This document shows positions 15,687 through 23,397 of a stretch of 33,366 nucleotides of DNA, piece after piece. The DNA comes from Lachnospiraceae bacterium (GTDB lineage: Bacteria > Bacillota > Clostridia > Lachnospirales > Lachnospiraceae), in assembly GCA_024403255.1 (NCBI GenBank), contig JAKSSE010000011.1:1-33366 (forward strand), given 5' to 3'. Numbering within the stretch: the stretch's first letter is position 1; each line of letters opens with the position of its first letter. Below the pieces are notes generated by a model. The model did not search any database. It saw only the letters and a program-made list of their open reading frames with translations, and was not told the DNA's origin. The position numbers and the translations under genes are program-made.

Positions 15687-17555
15687 TTATTCTACTGTAA
15701 CTGATTTTGCAAGGTTACGAGGTTTGTCTACATCAAGACCCTTAGCTACGCTTACGTAGTAGCCTAAAAGCTGTAATGGAACTACTGCAAGGCTTGCTGC
15801 AAAGTGTTCGTCGACCTTAGGTATGTAAACGGTAAAGCCTACACTATCCTCAACTTCATATTTGCCGTATGGTGCAACACCCATAAGGAACGCGCCACGT
15901 GCTTTACACTCAACCATGTTACTTACTGTTTTTTCGTAAAGATCTGACTGAGTCAAGATACCAATAACAAGGATATCTTTCTCAATCAATGAGATTGTTC
16001 CATGCTTAAGTTCTCCAGCAGCGTATGCCTCAGAATGGATATAAGAAATTTCTTTAAGTTTAAGAGATCCCTCTAAGCCTATTGCATAGTCAATGCCACG
16101 TCCGATAAAGAAAACATCCTTTGCATTTGCATACTTAGCTGCAAACCACTGGATTCGTTCCTTATCATCAATTATCTTTGTTATCTTTTCTGGAATAGTC
16201 TTAAGTTCATCAATATAGTATTTATATTTTTCTTCATCAACAAGACCTTTTATATATCCAAACTGAATAGCAAGGCAATATGCCGCAACAAGCTGTGCAC
16301 TATATGCCTTAGTAGTAGCTACAGAAATTTCTGGTCCTGCCAATGTGTAAAATACACTATCTGCATCACGAGCAATCGCACTACCAACCACATTTACTAA
16401 ACCCAAGGTCTTTAATCCTTGCTCTTTAGCAAGCTCTAAAGCTGCTTTGGTATCTGCAGTTTCACCTGACTGGCTAACAAATATAGCCAACCCCTTTTTA
16501 TTAAGAGGCATCTTACGATATCTAAACTCTGATGCAAGCTCAACTCGTACTGGAATCTGAGCTATATCCTCAAACACATACTGAGAAACCATACCTACAT
16601 GCCATGCCGAACCACATGCCACAATGTATATCTGCTCAATGTCTTTTATTTCATCATTAGTTAAGCCTACTTCACTTAAATCGATTTTTCCGTCCTTAAG
16701 AACACTGTTTAAAGTGTCCTCAACCGCCTTAGGCTGCTCGTTGATTTCCTTCATCATGAAATGCTCATAGCCGCCCTTTTCCGCCGCCTCAGCATCCCAG
16801 GTGATTTCTACAGGCTCTTTTTCTATTTCATCACCATTCAAATCATAGAATTCAACATTGCCAGCGGTGACCTTTGCAAATTCCATGTTATCGATGTAAT
16901 AAACCGAACGTGTATACTTTAAAATTGCAGGAACATCTGATGCAATATACGAGTCGCCATCTGCTATACCAATAATCATTGGAGATTCTTTACGAGCAAC
17001 CCAAATTTCATCTGGGTAATCTGTAAACATAAGCTCAAGCGCATACGAACCTCTGATACGAACCATAGCCTTAGCAATTGCATCTACTGGTCCAATGTTA
17101 TATTTCTTGTAATAATAATCAACAAGCTTAACAGCAACCTCAGTATCTGTATCACTGTAAAAAGCATAGTCATGTTTTAAAAGCTTTTCTTTAAGTTCAG
17201 CGTAATTCTCAATAATACCATTGTGAACACCTACAACTGCGCTCTCTACTGCACCAGAACCTGATCCTGTACAGTTACCACTAACATGTGGATGAGCATT
17301 AGTAAGCGATGGTACACCATGTGTCGCCCATCTTGTATGACCAATTCCGCACTTACCAGCAAGCGCTCTTCCGCCGTCTACTTTCTCATATAAAGCCTTG
17401 AGTTTTCCTTCTGCTTTTACAACTTCAGCTAAAGATTTACCATCTCTTACTGCAAGACCTGCGGAATCGTATCCACGATATTCAAGTTTTGATAATCCAT
17501 CCAAAAGAATTGGTGCAGCCTGGCTTTTACCAACATATCCAACTATACCGCACAT
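15687..17555 (-). CDS. glmS: Glutamine-fructose-6-phosphate aminotransferase (isomerizing)
   Basis: 622 residues from the chosen start. A 15-residue longer frame exists, but processing leaves Cys2 (MCGIVGYVG) as the N-terminal nucleophile, and this ATG follows a full AAGGAGG site. It converts fructose-6-phosphate and glutamine to glucosamine-6-phosphate, the entry step to UDP-GlcNAc for peptidoglycan and other glycans. A class II glutaminase domain (2 to about 220, with GHTRWATHG and GIIENYAELK) precedes two SIS isomerase domains (about 290-430 and 460-600, with CGSAWHVGM, SQSGETADT and the C-terminal AKSVTVE). No glmS ribozyme is present: the 62 bases upstream hold only a terminator hairpin that nearly touches the ribosome site. 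Confidence 0.97.
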   Translation of the reverse strand: MCGIVGYVGKSQAAPILLDGLSKLEYRGYDSAGLAVRDGKSLAEVVKAEGKLKALYEKVDGGRALAGKCGIGHTRWATHGVPSLTNAHPHVSGNCTGSGSGAVESAVVGVHNGIIENYAELKEKLLKHDYAFYSDTDTEVAVKLVDYYYKKYNIGPVDAIAKAMVRIRGSYALELMFTDYPDEIWVARKESPMIIGIADGDSYIASDVPAILKYTRSVYYIDNMEFAKVTAGNVEFYDLNGDEIEKEPVEITWDAEAAEKGGYEHFMMKEINEQPKAVEDTLNSVLKDGKIDLSEVGLTNDEIKDIEQIYIVACGSAWHVGMVSQYVFEDIAQIPVRVELASEFRYRKMPLNKKGLAIFVSQSGETADTKAALELAKEQGLKTLGLVNVVGSAIARDADSVFYTLAGPEISVATTKAYSAQLVAAYCLAIQFGYIKGLVDEEKYKYYIDELKTIPEKITKIIDDKERIQWFAAKYANAKDVFFIGRGIDYAIGLEGSLKLKEISYIHSEAYAAGELKHGTISLIEKDILVIGILTQSDLYEKTVSNMVECKARGAFLMGVAPYGKYEVEDSVGFTVYIPKVDEHFAASLAVVPLQLLGYYVSVAKGLDVDKPRNLAKSVTVE

Positions 17556-17576
17556 AACTTCCTCCTTAGAAAAAAC

Positions 17577-17598
17577 GAGGCAGACCGAAGCCTGCCTC
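17577..17598 (-). terminator. Rho-independent terminator between the LCP gene and glmS (UUCG loop)
   Basis: On the minus strand GAGGCAGGC, loop TTCG, GTCTGCCTC forms a 9-bp stem with one G-U pair, followed by GTTTTTTC. It begins 19 bases past the LCP stop. Its U-run ends three bases before the AAGGAGG of glmS, so no promoter fits between them. Read-through or attenuation of glmS is an inference. Confidence 0.88.
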
Positions 17599-17617
17599 AT
17601 TGCCTAAATCCTTTTAA

Positions 17618-18763
17618 TTAGAATCCGTAATCAACTGCATTTGCTGTAGTCTTTCCTGTCTTATTCTGAATTGTCTGACTGATTTCTGTTACAGCAGAAC
17701 TTGGTACGTAGTTCTCATTGCCAAATAAGAACTTGTGAAGTTCTGTAACGTTTGTTACATGATCACATGCTACTACGATACTTGCTTCATTATGCATATC
17801 TGTACATTTCTCAAAAGGCCATCCTCTCTGCTCTGCAATATTGTATGAAGTAACCTTTGAAGCCATCTCAAGAATATCTGCAGAAGAAAGTGAAGTTGAA
17901 ACCTCTGGGAAAATCTTGTTTACGATATTGTTAAGGGTTGCAGGATCAGATGCTTTTGCCTTATCAAGAAGCTTCTGAAGTACGAGTCTCTGACGATAGG
18001 TACGCTCGAAGTCAGCACCCTTTGTATAACGTACACGGCAGTAAGCAGTTGCCTGAACACCAGTACAAAGAACATCATTACCAGCCTTTACGTATTCAGC
18101 TTTACCCTTTGAATACTTAGCAACTTCATCGATATATGATGCATTCATGTACTTAGCTTCTTCATTTGAGATGTTAAGAGTAACACCACCAACTGAATCT
18201 ACTGCATCAACTACTGCATTAAAGTCTACAGTTACATACTCTGAAATATTAAGGTCGAGGTTTTTGTTAAGCATCGCTACAGCCTGGTCTGCACCACCGT
18301 ATGCATAAGCAGCATTACACTTCTGATACTTTCCACCACCGATATCCATGAAAGTATCACGGAATACTGAGCAAAGTTTAACTTCATTAGTGTCATTATT
18401 AATTGAACAAATCATGATGGTATCTGAGTTACCTGATGAATAATGTCCAATCGATCTGTTATCAACACCAAAGAATGCAATGTTGGTATAATGAGACATT
18501 ATCTCCTGAGTCTCATCGCCGATATCATTCATCTCGATGTTTACTTCCTGATAAAAGTCTGTTACACCGTTATCTTCTGAATACTGATCTTCTGCCTCAG
18601 TAGGCTGATTAAGCTCACGGCCAGTATCAAGCTTTGACATCTTAAGCCAAACGAAAAGTGCAATTATAACAAAAAGAAGAACGATAACTTCTACAATAAG
18701 AATTGCACGTCTTCTTGCTCTTGCTTTTGCTTTCTTACTATTTTTTTTCTTTGATGTTGCCAT
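17618..18763 (-). CDS. LytR-CpsA-Psr (LCP) family glycopolymer transferase
   Basis: 381 residues from the ATG, which is seven bases past GGAGG; a GTG one codon earlier is too close to that site. The protein has a strongly basic cytosolic tail (residues 2-20), one membrane helix (about 21-42), an acidic linker, and an extracellular LCP domain (about 92-265). The domain shows NIAFFGVDNRS, SDTIMICSIN, LCSVFRDTFMDIG, DAVGG-like VDSVGGVTLNIS and CRVRYTKGADFERTYRQR, whose arginines and aspartates bind the pyrophosphate of lipid-linked glycans. LCP proteins move undecaprenyl-linked wall teichoic acid or capsule onto peptidoglycan. It lies just after the sugar-1-phosphate transferase gene. Its own consensus promoter overlaps a perfect WalR-type box. 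Confidence 0.95.
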   Translation of the reverse strand: MATSKKKNSKKAKARARRRAILIVEVIVLLFVIIALFVWLKMSKLDTGRELNQPTEAEDQYSEDNGVTDFYQEVNIEMNDIGDETQEIMSHYTNIAFFGVDNRSIGHYSSGNSDTIMICSINNDTNEVKLCSVFRDTFMDIGGGKYQKCNAAYAYGGADQAVAMLNKNLDLNISEYVTVDFNAVVDAVDSVGGVTLNISNEEAKYMNASYIDEVAKYSKGKAEYVKAGNDVLCTGVQATAYCRVRYTKGADFERTYRQRLVLQKLLDKAKASDPATLNNIVNKIFPEVSTSLSSADILEMASKVTSYNIAEQRGWPFEKCTDMHNEASIVVACDHVTNVTELHKFLFGNENYVPSSAVTEISQTIQNKTGKTTANAVDYGF

Positions 18764-18802
18764 CACAAAACCTCCAATTTGTTTTAAAACGAAATCCTTG
18801 AT

Positions 18803-18831
18803 ATATTACACAAATGTTACAAAGATGTCAA
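18803..18831 (-). promoter_or_regulatory. Promoter of the LCP gene
   Basis: On the minus strand a perfect TTGACA -35 (18826-18831) is followed by a 17-base spacer and TAATAT (18803-18808). It lies 40 bases before the LCP start, in the gap after the sugar transferase gene. Confidence 0.75.
18805..18821 (-). promoter_or_regulatory. WalR (YycF)-type box overlapping the LCP promoter
   Basis: The minus strand reads TGTAAC-ATTTG-TGTAAT, an exact match to the WalR consensus TGTWAH-N5-TGTWAH with half-sites 11 bases apart. It covers part of the spacer and the -10, a position expected for repression. A weaker third half-site (TTTGAC) lies 11 bases further upstream at the -35. Confidence 0.6.
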
Positions 18832-18853
18832 ATATACCCTAATATTTCGAAAA

Positions 18854-20263
18854 TCATTTTGATCCTTTAGCTTTGAGTACTACTCCGATAGTCTGAAAGA
18901 GTATTTTGAAATCAAGCCCAAAGCTCCAGTTTGCTATATATTCTGTATCGAGTTCAACAACCTCTTCGAAGCTTGTTATGTCACTTCTTCCGCTCACCTG
19001 CCACATACCAGTAAGTCCTGGTTTAATAGAAAGGCGTGCTTTGTGGTGTATCTCGTAATCTTTAAATTCGTTCTCTGTAGGAGGCCTGGTGCCAACCAAA
19101 CTCATATCGCCTCTTAGTACATTCCAAAATTGTGGAAGCTCATCTATCGAATATTTTCTTATGAATTTACCAATTGGAAAAACTCGCGGATCATCTTCGA
19201 TTTTAAACATATGGCCATCCATCTCATTTTGTGCTTCTAGTTCCTTCTGAAGTTTATCCGCACCGACATGCATCGAGCGGAATTTATAAAACTTAAACGG
19301 TCTTCCATTTCGACCTATTCTCGTTTGAGTATAAAAAATAGGACCTGGAGACTGAATCTTTATGATAGGTGCAAAAATCACAAAAGCAATACCAGTAAAA
19401 ACAAGACCAATGATACTACCAACTATATCCATAAGTCGCTTTACAAATGCCTGACGCGGAGTTGCAATAAGCATACTGGTAGTAAGCACCATGTATTTTC
19501 CATACTGTTCAACAATTCTGTTTGTCATTACTTTTGACTCGTGTAGAAGATTAATATGAACAGTAAGACCATATTCTACAAGTTGCTCTGCTAAAAGTTC
19601 ACTGCTTTGAGGACTAGTTCCAAAAAGGAATACCTCATCTACTACGTGAGTTCTGATATATTCCATAAAAGAATCTGCACTTGCAACAACCTCGGCGCCT
19701 TCTATAGTCTGTCCTATGAGATTTTCATCAGTAATACACACACCAGATACTCTGTAATCCGAATAAATTGTATGCGTTAATTCCTCTAAACACTCCTTCG
19801 CATTCGCCTTATTTACTACAACAAGAAGGTCATTTTTTGTATTCTGGTTAAGAACCTGTTTTCTTACAACTCTCTTTAATGAAACACGGCCAAAGTATTC
19901 AAGAATAATATTCACAATCCAGAAACTGTATAAAACCTGACGTGAATAAATCTCTGACTGTTTAGTAATGAACATATAAGCCAGAATGCCAAAGAAAATC
20001 GCAGTAACATGAACCAAGGTCGCCCTCAGTTCCTGATATCTGTTTCGTTTAAGAATACCGGAATAGCTCTCCCCAAGAAAAACAACTACTAAATCTAGCA
20101 GCACAAGAATTGCTGCCAGGAGAGCATACGCTGGAATTTTATATGGATTAATAAGACCATGTCTTGTCATATATGCAATGACAAAAGACAACTGCATAAG
20201 TATTAAATCCAGCAGCGTGAAGTCTAAATGCTTCAACCAGGTCTTTTCGTTCTTTTTATACAT
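18854..20263 (-). CDS. Polyprenyl-phosphate sugar-1-phosphate transferase (WbaP/CpsE-like)
   Basis: 469 residues. About four N-terminal membrane helices (residues 12-130) precede a cytosolic CoA-binding-like region (about 145-255, VVNKANAKECLEEL to VVDEVFLFGTSP). The C-terminal bacterial sugar transferase domain (about 268-469) begins KRLMDIVGSIIGLVF, with a re-entrant helix. It continues with the catalytic region SPGPIFYTQTRIGRNGRPFKFYKFRSM, then DELPQFWNVLRGDMSLVGTRPP and KPGLTGMWQVSGRSD. Such enzymes load the first sugar-1-phosphate on undecaprenyl phosphate to start exopolysaccharide or capsule synthesis. It has a near-consensus promoter and an upstream WalR-type box. The LCP gene downstream is a likely later step in the same glycan pathway; sugar specificity cannot be read. 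Confidence 0.95.
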   Translation of the reverse strand: MYKKNEKTWLKHLDFTLLDLILMQLSFVIAYMTRHGLINPYKIPAYALLAAILVLLDLVVVFLGESYSGILKRNRYQELRATLVHVTAIFFGILAYMFITKQSEIYSRQVLYSFWIVNIILEYFGRVSLKRVVRKQVLNQNTKNDLLVVVNKANAKECLEELTHTIYSDYRVSGVCITDENLIGQTIEGAEVVASADSFMEYIRTHVVDEVFLFGTSPQSSELLAEQLVEYGLTVHINLLHESKVMTNRIVEQYGKYMVLTTSMLIATPRQAFVKRLMDIVGSIIGLVFTGIAFVIFAPIIKIQSPGPIFYTQTRIGRNGRPFKFYKFRSMHVGADKLQKELEAQNEMDGHMFKIEDDPRVFPIGKFIRKYSIDELPQFWNVLRGDMSLVGTRPPTENEFKDYEIHHKARLSIKPGLTGMWQVSGRSDITSFEEVVELDTEYIANWSFGLDFKILFQTIGVVLKAKGSK

Positions 20264-20302
20264 AAGCCCCTAAATCCAATATATGGACTAATCTTCCCTC
20301 AC

Positions 20303-20319
20303 AACCACATCATGTGGTT
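20303..20319. repeat. Short inverted repeat in the sugar transferase leader
   Basis: AACCACA (20303-20309), TCA, TGTGGTT (20313-20319) is a perfect 7-bp inverted repeat just downstream of the predicted transcript start. It has no U-run on the minus strand, so it is not a terminator. It could be an operator or a leader stem. Confidence 0.4.
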
Positions 20320-20330
20320 TTATGGTAACA

Positions 20331-20359
20331 ATTATACTTTCTTATTACATGAAAGTCAA
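20331..20359 (-). promoter_or_regulatory. Promoter of the sugar transferase gene
   Basis: On the minus strand TTGACT (20354-20359), a 17-base spacer and a perfect TATAAT (20331-20336). It starts a new unit after the seven-gene operon and leaves a leader of about 60 bases. Confidence 0.85.
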
Positions 20360-20364
20360 TTTTC

Positions 20365-20381
20365 TGTAACATTTTTGTAAC
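20365..20381 (+). promoter_or_regulatory. WalR (YycF)-type box upstream of the sugar transferase promoter
   Basis: The plus strand reads TGTAAC-ATTTT-TGTAAC, an exact match to TGTWAH-N5-TGTWAH. It sits five bases upstream of the -35 and three bases past the ABC gene's stop codon. The orientation is opposite to the gene. This position would suit activation. Confidence 0.6.
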
Positions 20382-20383
20382 AT

Positions 20384-21583
20384 TTATTCAACCGTAATCT
20401 CAGACTCCATATCGAAAAATCCGACTTTATTTTGTTCCGAGATAACTGTCATATTTACTGCATCATACCTTCTTTGATGAACAACAAAAGTGTCCCCTTC
20501 AAAACCAGTGCAAGAAAATGACAACAGATATTCTCCACCCTGAAGGTTCATATGCTGTTTAAATGTAACCGAAATCACATCTTTTCCAAGGTTAGTATCT
20601 ACTCTTTCAAACATCGTGTTTGTTCCGCAGATATCTGTACCTTTTATATCCTTAACAGTATATGTAACAATAGGATCTTTTATCGGCTCATTAAATTTAA
20701 CCTTGCAGCCAACCTTGTAATCTGTTCCTTTTATTATGGTATTGGTACGTATGCCATTCTCATCTTCAATGAAAATGTCAAACACTTCTGCTTTGCCATC
20801 ACCATAAACTTCACTGTCTGGATTTATATTTAAATCCGCAGGTGCCTGTCCAACAAGAACCTTTTTATAAAGGTTTACCATTTCTTTTGGTCCACCTTCA
20901 GCAAGCTTATCACCCTTATTTAAAAGAATTACCCTATCACAATATTTTGCAATCGAAGAAAGGTCATGGCTAACAAAAACAACTGTTTTACCTGCCGCCT
21001 TAAAATCCTCAAACTTCTTATAACATTTATTCTGAAAGAAAACATCACCTACTGAAAGTGCTTCATCTACAATTAAAATTTCAGGATCAATGTTAATTGC
21101 AACCGCAAAAGCAAGTCTTACAAACATACCTGAAGAATAAGTTTTAACAGGCTGGTAGACAAAATCTCCTATATCTGCAAAGTCCAGAATATCCTGAAGC
21201 TTTTCATCTATTTCTTCTTTTGTAAATCCAATCATGGTTCCATTTAAATAAATGTTTTCCATGCCAGTATATTCCTGGTTAAAACCTGCACCAAGTTCCA
21301 AAAGTGCAGAAATTCTACCATCAATTGTAAGCTTTCCATCTGTTGGAGATAATACTCCGGTAATGATTTTAAGAATAGTAGACTTACCAGATCCATTAGT
21401 TCCTATAATTCCGACAGTCTCTCCCTTTTTTACATCAAAAGATACTCCGTTGAGAGCATAATGATCTGTAGAACGTCTCTTTTTTGAAAAGCCTAAAGTC
21501 TCTATAAGTCTGTCTTTTGGCTTATTGTAGAGTTTGTAAACCTTTGTTATATTGTCAACTTTAATTGCTACTTCGTTACTCAT
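20384..21583 (-). CDS. Polysaccharide/teichoic acid-type ABC exporter ATPase with C-terminal Wzt-like domain
   Basis: 399 residues. The ATPase domain (1 to about 240) has Walker A GTNGSGKST (61-69), signature YSSGM (149-153), Walker B ILIVDEAL (169-176) and the switch histidine in VFVSHD. This sequence type belongs to the Wzt/TagH/RfbE group that exports lipid-linked polysaccharides with a Wzm/TagG permease. About 145 extra residues (255-399) form a beta-rich region beginning AEVFDIFIEDENGIRTNTI, matching the Wzt C-terminal domain that recognises the modified end of the glycan chain. No permease gene is in the window. The start overlaps the upstream methyltransferase-kinase gene by 8 bases, implying coupled translation and a joint function. 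Confidence 0.92.
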   Translation of the reverse strand: MSNEVAIKVDNITKVYKLYNKPKDRLIETLGFSKKRRSTDHYALNGVSFDVKKGETVGIIGTNGSGKSTILKIITGVLSPTDGKLTIDGRISALLELGAGFNQEYTGMENIYLNGTMIGFTKEEIDEKLQDILDFADIGDFVYQPVKTYSSGMFVRLAFAVAINIDPEILIVDEALSVGDVFFQNKCYKKFEDFKAAGKTVVFVSHDLSSIAKYCDRVILLNKGDKLAEGGPKEMVNLYKKVLVGQAPADLNINPDSEVYGDGKAEVFDIFIEDENGIRTNTIIKGTDYKVGCKVKFNEPIKDPIVTYTVKDIKGTDICGTNTMFERVDTNLGKDVISVTFKQHMNLQGGEYLLSFSCTGFEGDTFVVHQRRYDAVNMTVISEQNKVGFFDMESEITVE

Positions 21584-23390
21584 GTTTTTCTTTTGAATCG
21601 TCCTTAAAGAACGCCATTATTTTTCGTAGTGGTGCAGTAATCTTCATACTTGTACAATTCTGAAGATCATAAACTGCTTTTTGTGTATCTGAAAGAGTCT
21701 TAGTTAGTTCCTCAATCATTTCGTCTTTTCTTTTAAGCTTTCCTTGAGCCTCTATAATTTCCGGAACGCCAACAGAAACCTTTAAAAGCTTTTGTCCTAA
21801 ATCAGAAAGATTTGTGTAGTCTTCTAACACGTACTCCCTGATCATATGATTGTCCATAAACTCAAATATCGGAATCTGATCCTTATTGATACCAAGCTTA
21901 TACATCATTTTCTTATGAATTTCTTCATCGTATATTCCATGTATTATATAGAAATTTTTAACGCATCTAAAAAGCGCAAAATTCACAGGCACAGGAAATG
22001 GAAAAGTCCACTCATAATCAATAATTGTCCACATGTCTCCATCAACAAGGATGTTTGATAAAAGCAAATCACAATCAAGATCTTTTACCGGTTTGCCCAA
22101 ATCAACTCTCTCCTCACCTGGAGCATAAGTTGGAATATCCCCAAATACCTCTCGAAACTCATCAACAAGAGCAAAGCCGCATTTTTCATATATCTTATCA
22201 ATGGCGTCTTTTACAGAAACAAAAATTTCTGTAAGTTTTTTCTCATCATTGATATTTTCCCATGCTATTTCATCGAGACTTTTACCCTTAGCAACTTCAA
22301 GATGAGCTCCTTCTTTAAACATTGAACATTTATTTAAAGTAACAGCTCCGCCAAAAGTTCTCTTTTCTATTCTTCCAAATGAAGCCGCCATATCCTCAAG
22401 GTGTCGCTTTGCTTTTTCAGAAGCTGGAAGTTTGCGGTATGTTAACCCTTCTTTTGTCTTGATAAGGTCTGTAATAATTCTGAATTTTTCTGCTCTGTCA
22501 TTTGATGCTTTAGCGTAGATAATTCTATCCTTTGGAGCAGGAGTAAGAGGCTTTCTTCTTCCAGGAATAAGTCGTCCCTTTTCATCTCTAAATGATTTAT
22601 CCTTTGGCCATCCTATTTCTAAAAGATATGAATTCGAAAAGAACTCAAACTGACCAGACTGTATAATGCCATCAAATACCTTTTGCTCGTTAAAAAGCGA
22701 AGCTCTTGGGTAATCGAAATTTCTCTCATTCTCCCAAAGCTCACCTTCATTAGGGAGTCTCTCCTCCGAGAAAATTGTTCCTGGTAGCTTCCAGTCAGGA
22801 TATGGATAGTAGCGGTAATTAATCTGAAGCTCAATTTCAGATAGTTTTGTCTCTATCTCTTTCATTGAGTAACAGCCTTTTGCCTCGCCCTCAAGACCTT
22901 TAAACAACTCACCTGAGTTATCCTCTCGACATCCGGCAAAATACTTTAATCCAAATCTGTTCTCACAGATATATAAAATTCTTCCGCCAACATTTATCTT
23001 ATCTGAATAGGAAGCAATATTTTCCAGTGCTTCTCCAAACAAAACCAAGACATCATAGGTTGGCTCAAGCTGTACTTTAAAAGCTTCAAAATCCCCTTCG
23101 AAAATACGAAGATTATTTTTTACCCTAAAACGTTTATTAATAACCTTTACAAAGTCTCCGTTCGGTTCAATAACATCAACCCAGGCAACCTTGTCACAAA
23201 GATATCCAACAAGAGCTCCGCACTCACCACCTACTAAAAGAAGTTTTTCTTCTCCCGTAAAAATGGTAGTCGAGAAAATATTTGTTCTCAGATGAGAAAA
23301 ATTATACAAAGCCTCCCACGAAGGGTTTGTCGCTATCTCTTTATTTAATTCTGATTCCGGCATTTCAGCCAGTTTCATCATATTTTCCAT
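21576..23390 (-). CDS. Methyltransferase-kinase-coiled-coil protein, WbdD-like chain terminator candidate
   Basis: 604 residues in three parts. Residues about 25-205 look like a class I SAM methyltransferase: LLLVGGECGALVGYL as the SAM loop (50-64), VDVIEPNGD as the acidic strand end (71-79), YDVLVLFGEAL, and VGGRILYICENR. Residues about 245-530 look like a kinase of the choline/aminoglycoside/WbdD type: IIYAKASN..KFRI lysine region (290-304), EVAKGKSLDEI hinge (365-374), catalytic loop DCDLLLSNILVDGD (439-452, D440 and N446) and the metal site IIDYEW (456-461, D458). A short coiled coil (about 545-575) ends in TSMKITAPLRKIMAF, a tail common in glycan-modifying enzymes. The order matches E. 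coli WbdD, which caps O-antigen chains by phosphorylation and methylation. An AGAGGTG site precedes the ATG; an overlapping Wzt-like ATPase gene follows. Confidence 0.75.
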   Translation of the reverse strand: MENMMKLAEMPESELNKEIATNPSWEALYNFSHLRTNIFSTTIFTGEEKLLLVGGECGALVGYLCDKVAWVDVIEPNGDFVKVINKRFRVKNNLRIFEGDFEAFKVQLEPTYDVLVLFGEALENIASYSDKINVGGRILYICENRFGLKYFAGCREDNSGELFKGLEGEAKGCYSMKEIETKLSEIELQINYRYYPYPDWKLPGTIFSEERLPNEGELWENERNFDYPRASLFNEQKVFDGIIQSGQFEFFSNSYLLEIGWPKDKSFRDEKGRLIPGRRKPLTPAPKDRIIYAKASNDRAEKFRIITDLIKTKEGLTYRKLPASEKAKRHLEDMAASFGRIEKRTFGGAVTLNKCSMFKEGAHLEVAKGKSLDEIAWENINDEKKLTEIFVSVKDAIDKIYEKCGFALVDEFREVFGDIPTYAPGEERVDLGKPVKDLDCDLLLSNILVDGDMWTIIDYEWTFPFPVPVNFALFRCVKNFYIIHGIYDEEIHKKMMYKLGINKDQIPIFEFMDNHMIREYVLEDYTNLSDLGQKLLKVSVGVPEIIEAQGKLKRKDEMIEELTKTLSDTQKAVYDLQNCTSMKITAPLRKIMAFFKDDSKEKHE

Positions 23391-23397
23391 AACACCT

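Noticed and set aside
17556..17617. glmS ribozyme upstream of glmS
   Set aside because: Only 62 bases separate glmS from the LCP gene, and they hold a terminator; there is no room for the ribozyme core.
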